IMG/VR virus record: IMGVR_UViG_3300042485_000867
Location: 1-30,607 of that record
DNA: 30,607 nt
Source: a virus
Strand: one strand, 5' to 3'
The translations under genes and the position numbers were made by a program. Positions 13,278-23,373 of this stretch are shown here, one piece after another. The notes under the pieces are model-generated. The model saw only the letters and a program-made list of their open reading frames with translations. It was not told the origin of the DNA and ran no database searches. Numbering within the stretch: the first letter of the stretch is position 1; every line of letters begins with the position of its first letter.

Positions 13278-14464
13278 CAATTCATCAAAATCCTCAAAAA
13301 TTTACACCCGCAACGAATCCCGTTGTTTGGACATTTGACTCCGACCAAACCGGACAAGTTAATTTCTCGTTTATTGTTGAGTTATACTTGGCCGGAAATC
13401 TCCATTCGACTCATCAAGTATTCCCTCAATTCAATATATTGGCGAAGTTCAATGCAAGCGAATCGATTAGGTCATATCTAATGAGTTCGCTATTGGTTGA
13501 TGGAACATTGACGACGAATTATTCCGAGGCCGTTGTCGATGCCTCGATTATCGTATATGAGAAATATGGCGACCCAGCCGTTCCGGTTAATAATGCATCA
13601 AGTGATAAATCATTTGTTTTCAACGGAGCGTTGAGACATCCCGAATTTATTGCTTGGGATTATAACAAGTATAATGTTTCAACGGATAATTCTTTGACTC
13701 CGGGAGTTGAGTTCTTGACATCGTGGCCAAGGAGTCGCAAGTTCTTTTGTGGACTTTACGAAAATACATTCCTTGGATTTATAACCAATGACACATCGGT
13801 CGATGTTCGAATCCGTTTATATGATGCAACCGGTACGCTTGTCGCAAGTGATACGATTCCTTTGACATTGGGAAAGGTTATTGTTGTTGATGCATCACCG
13901 CAAACGATTATTGCGAATTCAATCATTACATTGATTGACTTTCAAAATTCATTCTATTATGAGATATCTTCTCGAGCAACGGGAGGAGGGATTTATAACG
14001 GAGCGAGTGAATCGTTCCGAATTTATCTTGATACTGAATGTCATCGATACGAGACACATCGTCTCCATTGGTTGAATAAATTCGGAGTATGGGATGCATT
14101 TACTTTTACACTTGTATCAACCGAATCAACAGCAGTTACCGGTGGCGTATATGAAAGAGAGAGAGGAGTTTGGAAAGAAACGAATTATACTTTCCCATTA
14201 TACCAAGGCGAAAAGGTTACCTATTCAAAGAGAGCCGAGGACATTATGACACTCAACTCCGATTGGATCACGGAGGAAATTCAACATTGGCTCGTTCGGG
14301 AATTATACGAATCTCCAAAGGTTTATCTTGAGCAAGGTAGCAACTTTGAGCCGGTTAATGTAGTGAACGGAAACTATGATTTAAAGCAACGGAGAAAGGA
14401 CGGTTTAATTCAAGAAGTCGTTCAATTACAAAAAACATATACTTACAATTCTCAACTTAATTAA
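13268..14464 (+). CDS. Tail tip structural protein
   Basis: A 398-residue, beta-rich protein with many Thr, Asn and aromatic residues and no enzymatic motif. The start AITIHQNPQKFTPATNPVVW is typical of structural proteins encoded next to tail genes in Bacteroidota phages. The C-terminal half contains GGGIYNGASESFRIY and THRLHWLNKFGVWDAF, suggesting barrels. It is followed without a gap by the larger tail protein at 14465. A distal tail (Dit-like) or baseplate role is likely from position; I cannot assign a precise fold. Confidence 0.6.
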   Translation: MAITIHQNPQKFTPATNPVVWTFDSDQTGQVNFSFIVELYLAGNLHSTHQVFPQFNILAKFNASESIRSYLMSSLLVDGTLTTNYSEAVVDASIIVYEKYGDPAVPVNNASSDKSFVFNGALRHPEFIAWDYNKYNVSTDNSLTPGVEFLTSWPRSRKFFCGLYENTFLGFITNDTSVDVRIRLYDATGTLVASDTIPLTLGKVIVVDASPQTIIANSIITLIDFQNSFYYEISSRATGGGIYNGASESFRIYLDTECHRYETHRLHWLNKFGVWDAFTFTLVSTESTAVTGGVYERERGVWKETNYTFPLYQGEKVTYSKRAEDIMTLNSDWITEEIQHWLVRELYESPKVYLEQGSNFEPVNVVNGNYDLKQRRKDGLIQEVVQLQKTYTYNSQLN

Positions 14465-16771
14465 ATGGTCGGAGAACTTTACATAAACGAAAGGCTTGTC
14501 GATTTAAACGAGTCTCTTCCATTTCCTTTGACCTTTAATATCTCGGACATTCGAGATTTGAATTCAAGGAAAGGAAACAAATCTAAAACGATTTCAATTC
14601 CTGGCACACGAAGGAATCACGAATTAATGAACACGGTTTTTTTAGTGACGACAACCGAAAAGATTTCCGATGTCGTTTCGGAGTTTGTGGATTTCGACCC
14701 GAGTATTAAAGCCGTCGCTCGCTACTATCAAAACGGATTGCTTGAATTTAACGGCATCGCTCAATTGATGGAATGTAAATTGATTGGAGGAGTTTGGACT
14801 TTTGAGATTACTCTCGTATCCGATATGATTGATTATATCTCTCGCCTTACTAAATTAAAAGTAAACGAATTAAATTTCGATGAATATAACCATCCATTAA
14901 TCGCAAGCAAACTTGAAGAGAATTGGAATGGACTTGTTGATTTAAACGGAGTTCCGACAATGCTTGGAAATGGTTACGGATATTATTACGGCCTTATTGA
15001 TTATGGATATTCTCGACCGGCTCCCGATACTTTTGGAGTGGATAATATTCCGCCTCAAGTTTATGTTCGGGAGGTGTTGGATAAGATATTTAAATATGCG
15101 GGAATTACTTGGGATTCAAAATTCTTTGATAGCGATTTATTCAAAAGTTTATTGGTTGCATTTTACGGAGGACAATTGCCGTCCATCTCTCCCGAACAAT
15201 CAATCAACGATTCAGTAACCGGAGACGAATTAAGCAATGCCGGAGGATTTATTATTGCTCAAGCCGTGAATACATTTGCATCAAACGGAGTGGCTTTATT
15301 TCCAACGATGACGCTTTACGATAATGTTGATTTGAGTGTGACGAGTGACCCAATTGGGCAAGTGGTAACAAATGCGCCATTAAAGATTAAAGCGAGCTCG
15401 CAAGGATTATTTAACATTCATTACTACGGAGACCATATATTAAATTTTGCTTGGTCTCAAGTAGGGATTTCTTATGTTGATTATAATTTAAAATTGATTG
15501 TCTATAAAAATGGGATTGCAATCGCAACCGATATAATTTACTCGGGGAAAATTGATGCAGTTACGGGAGATTCAAACTTTGCAGTTTCATTCGATTACAA
15601 TCGTACTTTGAATATGCTAATCAATGATGAGTTGACTTTCGAGATAGTATTCGAAGCGTTCCCTCAATTGTTCGGAATTTCTAATACTCAAGTCGCTTTG
15701 AATTTGCAAGTAAGTACGAAAGCGTTTTTGGATGTCATCAAATCTCAACAATCAATCACACCAGGCGGAACTATTTTCTTGAATGTATTCTTGCCCGATA
15801 TGACTTGCGACCAATTTTTAAAGGGAATAATAACCGCGTTTAATTTATACATCAAGCCGAATGTCGAAGACCCGAGCATCTTGGAAATTGAGCCGTTGAT
15901 TGATTTTTATGGCGCAAGTGGTAACGCTTTAGATTGGACTTATTTGGTTGATAAGAAAAAAGAAATCAAAGTCACTCCGACAATTAATTTTTCAGCAAAG
16001 AATTACATATTCAATTTTGAGCAAGAAGATGACTATTGGAATACAAGATACAAAAACGAATATGCTGAACAATACGGCTCTTTCTTAATTGAGTCGCAAT
16101 CTCAATATGCAACGGAGGACACATTATTCAAATTGCCTTTTTGTCAACATCCATTGGCGTTGATTGAGACAACGAACTTAATTGTTCCGAGAGCATATCA
16201 AGTGAATTTTGATGAGTTTGGAAATGGTCAAATCGTATTGAAAAAAGGAAAATCTTTCATCGTTCAAAAAGGACGACGAATGAGAGAAGGTAGATGGAAA
16301 CTTGTTGATGAGGGAGGAGGACTTATTGGATATGGAAAATATCCTTATGTTGGTCATCTTGACGATATCGACGAGCCAAAATTTGATTTCAATTTCGGAG
16401 TGCCTAAAGTAGTTTATTATCCAGCATCGGTCTACACAAATAACAATTTACTCGGATATCATAATCGATTCATTCAAGAACTTGTCTCTCGTTACGGAAA
16501 GATGGTTTCTTTGTATGCAATGATTGACTCTCAATTAATCAATACGCTTGATTTTAGAAACTTAATCAACATCGATGGCGTTGTATATCGTTTACAAAAG
16601 ATAAACGATTACGACTCGGGAAAAGAAGACTCAACTCTCATCGAACTAATCCGCATAATAGAAGGAGAAGGAGAGGCACCGCCTCCATTCGTTGATAGTT
16701 TTTATCGAATTACCGAAGCGGATGAGATTCGAGAGGATGAAAATGGAGTCGATTTAAGAATCATTGAATAA
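14465..16771 (+). CDS. Large tail tip protein (tail-associated, possibly Tal-like)
   Basis: A 768-residue structural protein. The N-terminal domain (GELYINERLVDLNESLPFPL, then SRKGNKSKTISIPGTRRN) is a pattern I associate with large tail proteins of Bacteroidota phages. The central and C-terminal parts are beta-rich with long Gly/Asn/Pro loops and no visible hydrolase motif. The protein follows the tip protein directly and precedes the fibre gene, consistent with a tail-tip hub that carries the receptor-binding fibre. The family is inferred, not certain. Confidence 0.6.
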   Translation: MVGELYINERLVDLNESLPFPLTFNISDIRDLNSRKGNKSKTISIPGTRRNHELMNTVFLVTTTEKISDVVSEFVDFDPSIKAVARYYQNGLLEFNGIAQLMECKLIGGVWTFEITLVSDMIDYISRLTKLKVNELNFDEYNHPLIASKLEENWNGLVDLNGVPTMLGNGYGYYYGLIDYGYSRPAPDTFGVDNIPPQVYVREVLDKIFKYAGITWDSKFFDSDLFKSLLVAFYGGQLPSISPEQSINDSVTGDELSNAGGFIIAQAVNTFASNGVALFPTMTLYDNVDLSVTSDPIGQVVTNAPLKIKASSQGLFNIHYYGDHILNFAWSQVGISYVDYNLKLIVYKNGIAIATDIIYSGKIDAVTGDSNFAVSFDYNRTLNMLINDELTFEIVFEAFPQLFGISNTQVALNLQVSTKAFLDVIKSQQSITPGGTIFLNVFLPDMTCDQFLKGIITAFNLYIKPNVEDPSILEIEPLIDFYGASGNALDWTYLVDKKKEIKVTPTINFSAKNYIFNFEQEDDYWNTRYKNEYAEQYGSFLIESQSQYATEDTLFKLPFCQHPLALIETTNLIVPRAYQVNFDEFGNGQIVLKKGKSFIVQKGRRMREGRWKLVDEGGGLIGYGKYPYVGHLDDIDEPKFDFNFGVPKVVYYPASVYTNNNLLGYHNRFIQELVSRYGKMVSLYAMIDSQLINTLDFRNLINIDGVVYRLQKINDYDSGKEDSTLIELIRIIEGEGEAPPPFVDSFYRITEADEIREDENGVDLRIIE

Positions 16772-16782
16772 ATAAAAAAATT

Positions 16783-17376
16783 ATGGCTAATAAAAAAATA
16801 AGTGATTTAATAGTAAAGACATCGGAGATTCAAGACCGAGATAGGTTTGAAGTTGCTGAATCAATCACGCCAGGAGTATTCGAATCTAAAAGCATCTCGG
16901 GGAAAATACTCCGTGAATCAATAGTTACATCATTACCGGCCGGAGCATTTCACGATGACAACACACAAACTACAACGGCAAACACTCCAACGGCTATGTT
17001 ATTAAGGGCAACGGATATTGTCGAGAATGTTTCGATTGTTTCGAATACTCAAATAACCGTGACTCAAGCCGGAGTTTATAATGTTCAATTCTCGGCTCAA
17101 ATATATAGAACATCCGGAGGAACAAGTCAACACATTGACATTTGGTTACGCAAGAATGGAACGAATGTTCCGTCATCGAACACTAAATTAAATGTAAATG
17201 CAAATGCTGTTTATAATGTCGGAGCGTGGAATTGGTTTATTGAGTTAGGCATTGGAGACCATATAGAAATATATTGGATGATATCGGCCTCAACCATTCA
17301 ATTGCAATATGAAGCACCTACGACCGACCATCCAGCAACTCCAAGCGTAATCGCAACCATTAATAGAGTATCATAA
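16783..17376 (+). CDS. Tail fibre / receptor-binding protein with C1q-like jelly-roll end
   Basis: A 197-residue protein. The first 45 residues (KKISDLIVKTSEIQDRDRFEVAES) look like a conserved attachment segment used by fibres of such phages. The C-terminal 120 residues form a beta-sandwich pattern: AGVYNVQFSAQI, QHIDIWLRKNG, GAWNWFIELGIGDHIEIYW, QLQYEAP, similar to TNF/C1q-like trimeric tips that bind sugars or proteins on the host surface. A receptor-binding role is therefore probable. It lies between the large tail protein and the tape measure gene. Confidence 0.65.
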   Translation: MANKKISDLIVKTSEIQDRDRFEVAESITPGVFESKSISGKILRESIVTSLPAGAFHDDNTQTTTANTPTAMLLRATDIVENVSIVSNTQITVTQAGVYNVQFSAQIYRTSGGTSQHIDIWLRKNGTNVPSSNTKLNVNANAVYNVGAWNWFIELGIGDHIEIYWMISASTIQLQYEAPTTDHPATPSVIATINRVS

Positions 17377-17379
17377 ATT

Positions 17380-20055
17380 ATGGCTACAAAAGAAGCAGTA
17401 TTCTCTCTTCGTGTTGACACGGGAGACTCGGTAAACGATGTCAATTCATTTGATAAGGCCGTCAAAAGCCTTGATAAATCTTTACAAGATACAAGCAAAA
17501 CGGCATCGGCATCGACGGGACTCGATACTTTTGATGCGAAGTTAAAAGAAATTAACGACCGAGTAAACGGAGGAGGCCTCACTATGCGCGAATTAACGCG
17601 CGCGATGAAGGATTATCAAACCGTTGCTATTCAATCCGGAGTTCAATCTCCCGTTGGAATGGATGCCTTGAAAAATGCCTCAAAATTAAAGGATGAGATT
17701 GGAGATTTAAAAGCACAAACGACGGCTTTGTCATCCGATTTCGTTGGACTTGACACGGCATTAGCCGGAGTTGAGACTGGAGCTGCGGTCTTTCAAGGAA
17801 TGCAATCGGGAATGGCTTTGGCCGGAATTGAGAACGAGGCTCTCGTCCAAACGATGGTTAAATTGCAAGCGACTCAAGGACTTGTTAATTCCGTTCAAAT
17901 GATTGCAAAGAATTTAAATTCGGATGCCGTTCTTGGAATCCAATTAAGAATCGCATATGAGAAAGTTTATACAGCCGTAGTTGGAACATCAACGGGAGCG
18001 GTTAAGGGATTAAGGCTTGCGCTTGCATCAACGGGAATTGGAGCAATCATTGTTGGTCTTGGTTTGGTTGTCGCTTATTGGGACGACATCAAAGGGTCAA
18101 TTTCGGGAGTATCGGCTGAATCCGAAAAATTACAAGCCACTACAAAAGCAAAGGGAGAACAATTGCAAAAGGATTTGGATGTTCTTGGAATGCAAGAAAG
18201 TTCATTGAAACTACAAGGTAAAAGCGAGAAAGATATTATCAAATTGAGACAAATCAAAATTAATGATTTGATTGAAAATATTAAACTTGAAATCAAGCAA
18301 GCCGAATGGAAAAAGAAATCCGAAATTGCCGGAGCAAAAAGGAATCAAGATTATGCAAGATTATACGCAAGAATAGAATTGGAGGCATTAGCATTGACTT
18401 TGAGAGCAACGGCAGCTCCTATTGATTTAATGATTTTAGGTATTAATAAAGCGCTTTCATTACTTGGAATGGGAGAGTCAAAACTCAAGCCATTAAATTC
18501 ATATATTACGGATTTAACATCGGCCGGAGCGGATATGTTTGCTAAGTTTATGTTTGATCCAGAGGCCGTTGCTAAAGAAAACGATACGGCAATAAATGAC
18601 TTAAAATCCTCATTGGCTAAAATGAGAAACGAGCGAGATTCTAATATTCTCGCAATGAATGAAATTGATTTGAAAGCCTCCGAGAATAGCCATAAGAATC
18701 AAGTAAAAACAGCCGAGGAATTAGCCAAGCAAAAACTTGACATATTAAAGGCATCAATGGAAAGAGAAAGCCAAGCCATTGAAGAGACGGAAGACTTGAA
18801 AATCAAAAGAATGAAAGAGGGAGCGGATAAGGAAATTGCAATATTGAATGAGCAATATGGAGATTGGAGAGATGAGTTATTAAAGAAAGCCGTTCAAAAA
18901 GAACTTGATGCGCTTGATGAGAAATTCTCAAGCGGTAAAATTAAAGAAGAGGAATACCGAAGTAAAGTCGAGTCAATAATGGTTGATGCGGTTAATAAAT
19001 TAAGTGAGTCGGAAAAGGCATTAATAACCGAGAAAGAATTAGACCTACAAGATTCAATTCTATTCGTTCAAAAGAATGCTCAAGAAATTGAGTTGATTAG
19101 ATTGGCCGAAAAGGAAAAACAAAAACTTGCTTTATTAGATGGATTTAAATCTCAAATGAATTCAAGATATGAGGAGGATTTGCATCAATTCGAAAATGCT
19201 CAAAAAGAAAAGTCTATTAAATTAGGTGAGGCATTGAATGAGAATGTAATTAACGAGAAGGAATATATGGCCGGCCAATTAAAATTGGAGGATGAATATA
19301 ACAAGAAAGTTGTCGCTTTAAATAAAGAAAAGAACGACGCAATTAAGGAGCAAGAAAGGAAAACGAGAGAGGAGCAAATGAAAGGCTTTACCGATTCGCT
19401 TGAAACGGCTCAAAAAGTTCTCGACCAAGTAAAAGTTGCAAATGACTTAATGAACGAAATCGGCAACGCTCGAATTATTGCAACCAATGAACAAAGAGAT
19501 GAAGACCTCGCAAAATTAGAAGAGAATAAAAGAGCCGAGTTAAGTATTGAAGGAATGTCGTCCGAGCAACGCAAAGCAATCGAGGAGGATTATAATAATC
19601 AAAAATATAAGATTCAAGTCAAGGCATACGAGGAGGAGGATAAAATTAAGCGAGCTCAGTTCAATAGAAACAAAGCCATTAAACTCGCTCAAATTGGAAT
19701 AGACACGGCCTCGGCAATTGCGAAGACGCTTGCAGAATTTGGATTTACTCCAGCCGGAATAATTGCAATGGCCGGAGCGTCGGCTGTTGGAATCACTCAA
19801 GCGCTTGCAGTTAAGAATAGCAAGTATCAATCCGCCTCAATACCTCAAGCGCCATCAACATCAACGGGAGGAACATCGGCCGGAGCAAGTGGCTCATCGT
19901 TTATGGTTGGAAGTTCGGGAACATCAACAAGCGGTCTCCCTGGCGCAAACCAAACAAACAACGCTACGAATCCCGTCCAAGTTTATGTTCTTGAGAATGA
20001 CATCTCATCGACTCAAAACAAAGTGGCTTTGCAAGAAAAGAAGTCATCATTTTAA
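17380..20055 (+). CDS. Tail tape measure protein
   Basis: An 891-residue protein that sets tail length and helps DNA entry. It has the family hallmarks: a Lys/Asp-rich N-terminus, a long charged coiled coil (about residues 240-760, rich in Glu, Lys, Gln and Ala) and hydrophobic segments. One is GAIIVGLGLVVAYW (about 220-234) and another, Ala/Gly-rich, is near 765-812. The C-terminal tail is Ser/Gly/Thr-rich. By the usual rule of about 1.5 angstrom per residue it implies a tail near 130 nm, fitting a siphovirus. Transglycosylase or peptidase motifs were not seen. Confidence 0.9.
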   Translation: MATKEAVFSLRVDTGDSVNDVNSFDKAVKSLDKSLQDTSKTASASTGLDTFDAKLKEINDRVNGGGLTMRELTRAMKDYQTVAIQSGVQSPVGMDALKNASKLKDEIGDLKAQTTALSSDFVGLDTALAGVETGAAVFQGMQSGMALAGIENEALVQTMVKLQATQGLVNSVQMIAKNLNSDAVLGIQLRIAYEKVYTAVVGTSTGAVKGLRLALASTGIGAIIVGLGLVVAYWDDIKGSISGVSAESEKLQATTKAKGEQLQKDLDVLGMQESSLKLQGKSEKDIIKLRQIKINDLIENIKLEIKQAEWKKKSEIAGAKRNQDYARLYARIELEALALTLRATAAPIDLMILGINKALSLLGMGESKLKPLNSYITDLTSAGADMFAKFMFDPEAVAKENDTAINDLKSSLAKMRNERDSNILAMNEIDLKASENSHKNQVKTAEELAKQKLDILKASMERESQAIEETEDLKIKRMKEGADKEIAILNEQYGDWRDELLKKAVQKELDALDEKFSSGKIKEEEYRSKVESIMVDAVNKLSESEKALITEKELDLQDSILFVQKNAQEIELIRLAEKEKQKLALLDGFKSQMNSRYEEDLHQFENAQKEKSIKLGEALNENVINEKEYMAGQLKLEDEYNKKVVALNKEKNDAIKEQERKTREEQMKGFTDSLETAQKVLDQVKVANDLMNEIGNARIIATNEQRDEDLAKLEENKRAELSIEGMSSEQRKAIEEDYNNQKYKIQVKAYEEEDKIKRAQFNRNKAIKLAQIGIDTASAIAKTLAEFGFTPAGIIAMAGASAVGITQALAVKNSKYQSASIPQAPSTSTGGTSAGASGSSFMVGSSGTSTSGLPGANQTNNATNPVQVYVLENDISSTQNKVALQEKKSSF

Positions 20056-20079
20056 TCGAACATTAAAACATTATAAATA

Positions 20080-20682
20080 ATGCAAAAAGATTTACCAATA
20101 TACGAGATTCAAATAGATTTAAACGACACGGAAACAAGCGTCTCGTTCAATTCTTTGGTTAAAATGCCGGCTCACGAAAAGGACTTTATGACATTTGCCG
20201 AGAAGATGGCGTATGAATTTAATGCCGAGGAACAAGTAATCACCGGCATAGCCATCTCATCGGACACTCCAATTTATAGAAGAGACGATTCGGGAGAGGA
20301 GTATTATGTTGTCTTTACAAAGCAAGCCATCAAGGATATTATTTTCGATTATGCGCGTCGTTCCAATTTTAATAATGTTAATTTAGACCATAATCCGAAT
20401 AGAGTTGTGGACGGAATTTATATGATTCACTCATATCAAATTGACAACGAAAAAGGATTTACAGCACCCGAAAGATTCAAAGACGCGAACGATGGTTCGT
20501 GGATCGTATCGTACAAAGTTACCGACAAGGCAATTTTCGAGCAAGCAAAAAACGGAACTTTCAACGGCTTTTCAATTGAGGGAGTTTTCAATTTGATTGA
20601 AAAAAATTCGACTCAAGAGGAGGAAATAATGGGGCAAGTTTTTGACCTATTAAGCGACTTATTTGCATCGATAAAAAGATAA
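20080..20682 (+). CDS. Prohead protease (XkdF/S78-like)
   Basis: A 200-residue protein resembling XkdF-type phage serine proteases, which mature the prohead by cutting scaffold and capsid proteins. The pattern fits: YRRDDSGEEYYVVFTKQAI, then NNVNLDHNPNRV with the candidate catalytic His, then an insert, then SWIVSYKVTDKAIFEQAKNGTFNGFSIEG with the candidate nucleophile Ser. The gene precedes the scaffold and capsid genes, as expected. It is separated from the tape measure by 24 bases. Confidence 0.8.
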   Translation: MQKDLPIYEIQIDLNDTETSVSFNSLVKMPAHEKDFMTFAEKMAYEFNAEEQVITGIAISSDTPIYRRDDSGEEYYVVFTKQAIKDIIFDYARRSNFNNVNLDHNPNRVVDGIYMIHSYQIDNEKGFTAPERFKDANDGSWIVSYKVTDKAIFEQAKNGTFNGFSIEGVFNLIEKNSTQEEEIMGQVFDLLSDLFASIKR

Positions 20683-20864
20683 AAATTACAAGTAAAAATT
20701 AAAAAGAGTTAAAATACTGAAATCCATTATAATAGCGTTTTAATGCGATTTAAGAAACTTTAATATCTTGACGATAGATTATACATAAAAAAGGAGATAA
20801 TAAAAAACTCAATAAACATCGGCCTTGTAGAAGGTCAAAATTTAAAAATTTAAAAATAAAAAAA
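20683..20864 (+). promoter_or_regulatory. AT-rich leader upstream of the capsid operon (no gene)
   Basis: This 182-base gap has no ORF of note. It holds a small hairpin, GGCCTT-GTAG-AAGGTC (20821-20836), then an A/T-only stretch with the repeated AAAATTT up to the start at 20865. An AAGGAGA at about 20791 resembles a Shine-Dalgarno but no start follows it. I find no convincing TAnnTTTG promoter. It may be a long 5' leader for strong expression of structural genes. Confidence 0.4.
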
Positions 20865-21191
20865 ATGGGAAGAGAAGTACAAAAAGTTGATTTTATAGCA
20901 CTAATGAACGAGATAAATTTCGTTTATTCGGAGTCAAAAAAAGTTGCAAAAGTTGATAAATCAATGGAGAATTTGCAAGATAATATTAAGGCTCTTCAAA
21001 TTAAAATGGATGCGATTAAAAAAGAACAAGCAGAGTCTCAAGGAAAATTTGAAATGCGTTTTCAAGATTTATTAAAAAGACTTGAGAGAGATGCAAGAAA
21101 TTTAAATCGTACTCAACAAAAAAGAGTAAATGAATTAATGGATAAAATGGGAGGAGGAATTGCGACGACTCCAGACGCACCGAAAAAATAA
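20865..21191 (+). CDS. Coiled-coil protein beside the capsid genes
   Basis: A 108-residue, very charged protein, nearly all helix: FIALMNEINFVYSESKKVAK, MENLQDNIKALQIKMDAIKK, FEMRFQDLLKRLERDARNLN, with heptad-like spacing and a Gly/Pro tail (GGGIATTPDAPKK). It looks like a coiled-coil assembly factor. It lies between the protease and the scaffold-like gene, so it may be a scaffold helper or minor head protein. No homology is claimed. Confidence 0.65.
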   Translation: MGREVQKVDFIALMNEINFVYSESKKVAKVDKSMENLQDNIKALQIKMDAIKKEQAESQGKFEMRFQDLLKRLERDARNLNRTQQKRVNELMDKMGGGIATTPDAPKK

Positions 21192-21229
21192 TTTCGAACA
21201 ATTAAACATAATAATTAAACAAAAATAAA

Positions 21230-21808
21230 ATGACTGAAAATTTTAAGAAAGTAGTTGACTTGATTTCCGAAATGAAAGCGTCGTTCACAAAGAGCTCTCA
21301 CAAATTCGAACAAGCAACTTTAATGGATGGAACGATAATCGAGTTCGATTCATTGGAAATTGGAATGCCGGTTTTCGTTGTTACCGAAACTGAAACAATT
21401 CCAGCACCGGAAGGAACACATAATTTATCCGGAGAAATGGAAGGCGTTTCGATTATCGTTGACGCAAATGGTATTATCACGGACATCATAGATGCGAGAG
21501 AAATCCAAAATTCAATTGAAGAGGAAGAGACTCCAATCGTTGAGGAAAAAATGTCAACCGAAGAGGTTGAGGCAATAGTTAACGCAAAGTTCGAATCATT
21601 CGCATCAAGCCTCGAGAGTGTTGTCGAAATGATGGGAGCAATTGCAAATCAAAACGAATCATTAACCAATCAAATCGTTGAATTAAAAGGAGATTTCGAG
21701 ACCTTTAAAGCGATGCCGGTTAATGCTACAAAAGAAGAGGAGAAATTCTCTAAAGTTGGTAACTTGACAACCCGACAATTATGGTTAAAAAACAATAAAA
21801 ACAAATAA
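21230..21808 (+). CDS. Capsid scaffolding-like protein
   Basis: A 192-residue acidic protein directly before the major capsid gene. It begins with a helix (FKKVVDLISEMKASF), has a beta part (SLEIGMPVFVVTETE, GEMEGVSIIVDANGIITDIIDAREI), then Glu-rich coiled-coil segments (VEAIVNAKFESFASSLESVVEM, NESLTNQIVELKGDFETFK) and a basic C-terminal end (TRQLWLKNNKNK). A helical acidic body with a short basic C-terminal hook is the usual plan for phage scaffolds that bind the capsid protein. It is preceded by a leader shared in sequence with the 26945 region. Confidence 0.65.
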   Translation: MTENFKKVVDLISEMKASFTKSSHKFEQATLMDGTIIEFDSLEIGMPVFVVTETETIPAPEGTHNLSGEMEGVSIIVDANGIITDIIDAREIQNSIEEEETPIVEEKMSTEEVEAIVNAKFESFASSLESVVEMMGAIANQNESLTNQIVELKGDFETFKAMPVNATKEEEKFSKVGNLTTRQLWLKNNKNK

Positions 21809-21810
21809 AA

Positions 21811-22770
21811 ATGAGTTTAAAAAAATATGTAAAGTCAAATTTTGACTATGATGTTGAGGCATTAGCGCCATACATCGACGACACAAGTGGTGATTTAATC
21901 GTTCGTTCGGTTACGGAAGCGAGAACATTACAATACATCGCTATCCAACAAGGAATCAAAGGTACTGAAGACCTTAAATTATTAGACGATTCAATCGTTT
22001 ACCAAGCGGGAGATTGTTCAATGACACCCGATGGAGATACAGTATTCACGGATAGACAAATTTCAGTTTCCACTATCGGTTATATGAAAAGATTTTGTCA
22101 AAAAGACCTTGCGGGATTTTGGACACAACTTGGATTGCGTCCGGGAGCAATGGACGAGGATAAGACTTTACCATTCGAAGCGCAATTGATTGACTATTTA
22201 TTGAAGTTGCACGCTGTAGAATTAGACAACCTAATTTGGAAAGGTAACATCGCAACGGGTACGGGAAATCTTGCATTTATGAATGGATTCGTTCAATTCT
22301 TAACGGTTGCAAATGGTTGTGTTGAATTGAACACATCGTCAACGGGAGCAATTACCTCGGGTAATGCTTATGAGGCTTTTTATGAGGCTTTCGTAAATAC
22401 TCCAAGCGCAGTTGCTGAATCAAGTGATTTCGTTGCATTTACAAGTAGAGAAAACTTTAATTTCTTAATCAAGAATTTAGTTGACTTGAATCTTTATGCT
22501 TTCAATGTAAATGATATCTCAACAATGGACGAGATTCTTTTACCTGGCTCAAATATGAGAGTTATTAAATTGAATGGTTTAAACGGAACGGGTAAAATTT
22601 ACACGGGAAGAGCATCTCATTTCATTTTTGGAACTGACTTATCAAGTGATTTCGAATCTTATGACCTTTGGTATTCTTTCGATGACGATGTTATTTATCT
22701 TCGTTCAAAGTTTAGAGCTGGAGTTCAAGTTCCATTCTTGGATCAAGTTGGAGTTTGGATTGCTGATTAA
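21811..22770 (+). CDS. Major capsid protein
   Basis: A 319-residue protein with the features of an HK97-fold major capsid protein: a helical start (KKYVKSNFDYDVEALAPYID), a domain beginning ISVSTIGYMKRFCQKDLAGFW, the core QLIDYLLKLHAVELDNLIWKG with a metal-independent shell motif, and a strand-rich C-terminus ending SFDDDVIYLRSKFRAGVQVPF. Size and position, after protease and scaffold and before a strong terminator, support the call. The HK97 fold is inferred from overall pattern. Confidence 0.85.
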   Translation: MSLKKYVKSNFDYDVEALAPYIDDTSGDLIVRSVTEARTLQYIAIQQGIKGTEDLKLLDDSIVYQAGDCSMTPDGDTVFTDRQISVSTIGYMKRFCQKDLAGFWTQLGLRPGAMDEDKTLPFEAQLIDYLLKLHAVELDNLIWKGNIATGTGNLAFMNGFVQFLTVANGCVELNTSSTGAITSGNAYEAFYEAFVNTPSAVAESSDFVAFTSRENFNFLIKNLVDLNLYAFNVNDISTMDEILLPGSNMRVIKLNGLNGTGKIYTGRASHFIFGTDLSSDFESYDLWYSFDDDVIYLRSKFRAGVQVPFLDQVGVWIAD

Positions 22771-22791
22771 TAAAATCAATTAATATAAATC

Positions 22792-22813
22792 AAAGGGAGT
22801 TCGCTCCCTTTTT
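22792..22813 (+). terminator. Strong intrinsic terminator after the capsid gene
   Basis: AAAGGGAG (22792-22799) pairs perfectly with CTCCCTTT (22804-22811) around a TTCG loop, ending in T. A UUCG-capped GC stem followed by T is a strong terminator. It sets capsid mRNA apart from the downstream genes and may also stabilise the capsid mRNA 3' end. Confidence 0.85.
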
Positions 22814-22827
22814 AAAACATAAAAAAA

Positions 22828-23352
22828 ATGAGTTGTGATTTAACAATGGGATATAATGACCGAACTTGTACCAACGGAAAAGGTGGTATTAAGAGCGTTC
22901 TTTTATTCCCTTTAGGAAATATTACGGGTACTCCATTATTGACGGCAAATGAGATAACAACCCTTGCTGTTTCGGGAGATACTTACTTATATAAATTGAA
23001 GAGCAATCTTTCAAGTTATACAGCACCAATAAAAGTTGACAAGAACAACGGAACACTTTGGTATGAGGAACAATTGACTATGATTTTAGCATCCGACACG
23101 AAAGAGTTGAGAGCGGAGATTCATCAATTGGCTCAAAACGAAGTTGTTTGTTTAGTTGAGAACGCTGATGGAACAATTGTTTGTTTAGGTTTTGGAGAAG
23201 GTCTTCAAGTTGCCGATGCAAATGAGTACACATCCGGAGTTGTTAAAAGCGACCGAAAAGGACATACCATCGTATTGAAAGGAATGGAAAATGATACCGT
23301 TCCCGATGTTTCTCCAAGCGTTTACGCTACTTTATTGGCGCAAATCCCATAA
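22828..23352 (+). CDS. Structural protein, probably the major tail tube protein
   Basis: A 174-residue beta-rich protein. It starts SCDLTMGYNDRTCTNGKGGI and has SSYTAPIKVDKNNGTLWYEEQ, LVENADGTIVCLGFGEGLQ and an acidic end. Tail tube subunits in this kind of phage have this size and the downstream position, and tubes commonly end with a Thr/Val/Asp-rich strand region. A head decoration protein is the alternative. It is flanked by strong terminators (22792 and 23374), so it may be expressed at a different level from its neighbours. Confidence 0.55.
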   Translation: MSCDLTMGYNDRTCTNGKGGIKSVLLFPLGNITGTPLLTANEITTLAVSGDTYLYKLKSNLSSYTAPIKVDKNNGTLWYEEQLTMILASDTKELRAEIHQLAQNEVVCLVENADGTIVCLGFGEGLQVADANEYTSGVVKSDRKGHTIVLKGMENDTVPDVSPSVYATLLAQIP

Positions 23353-23373
23353 TTAAAATTTAATTTTAGAAAT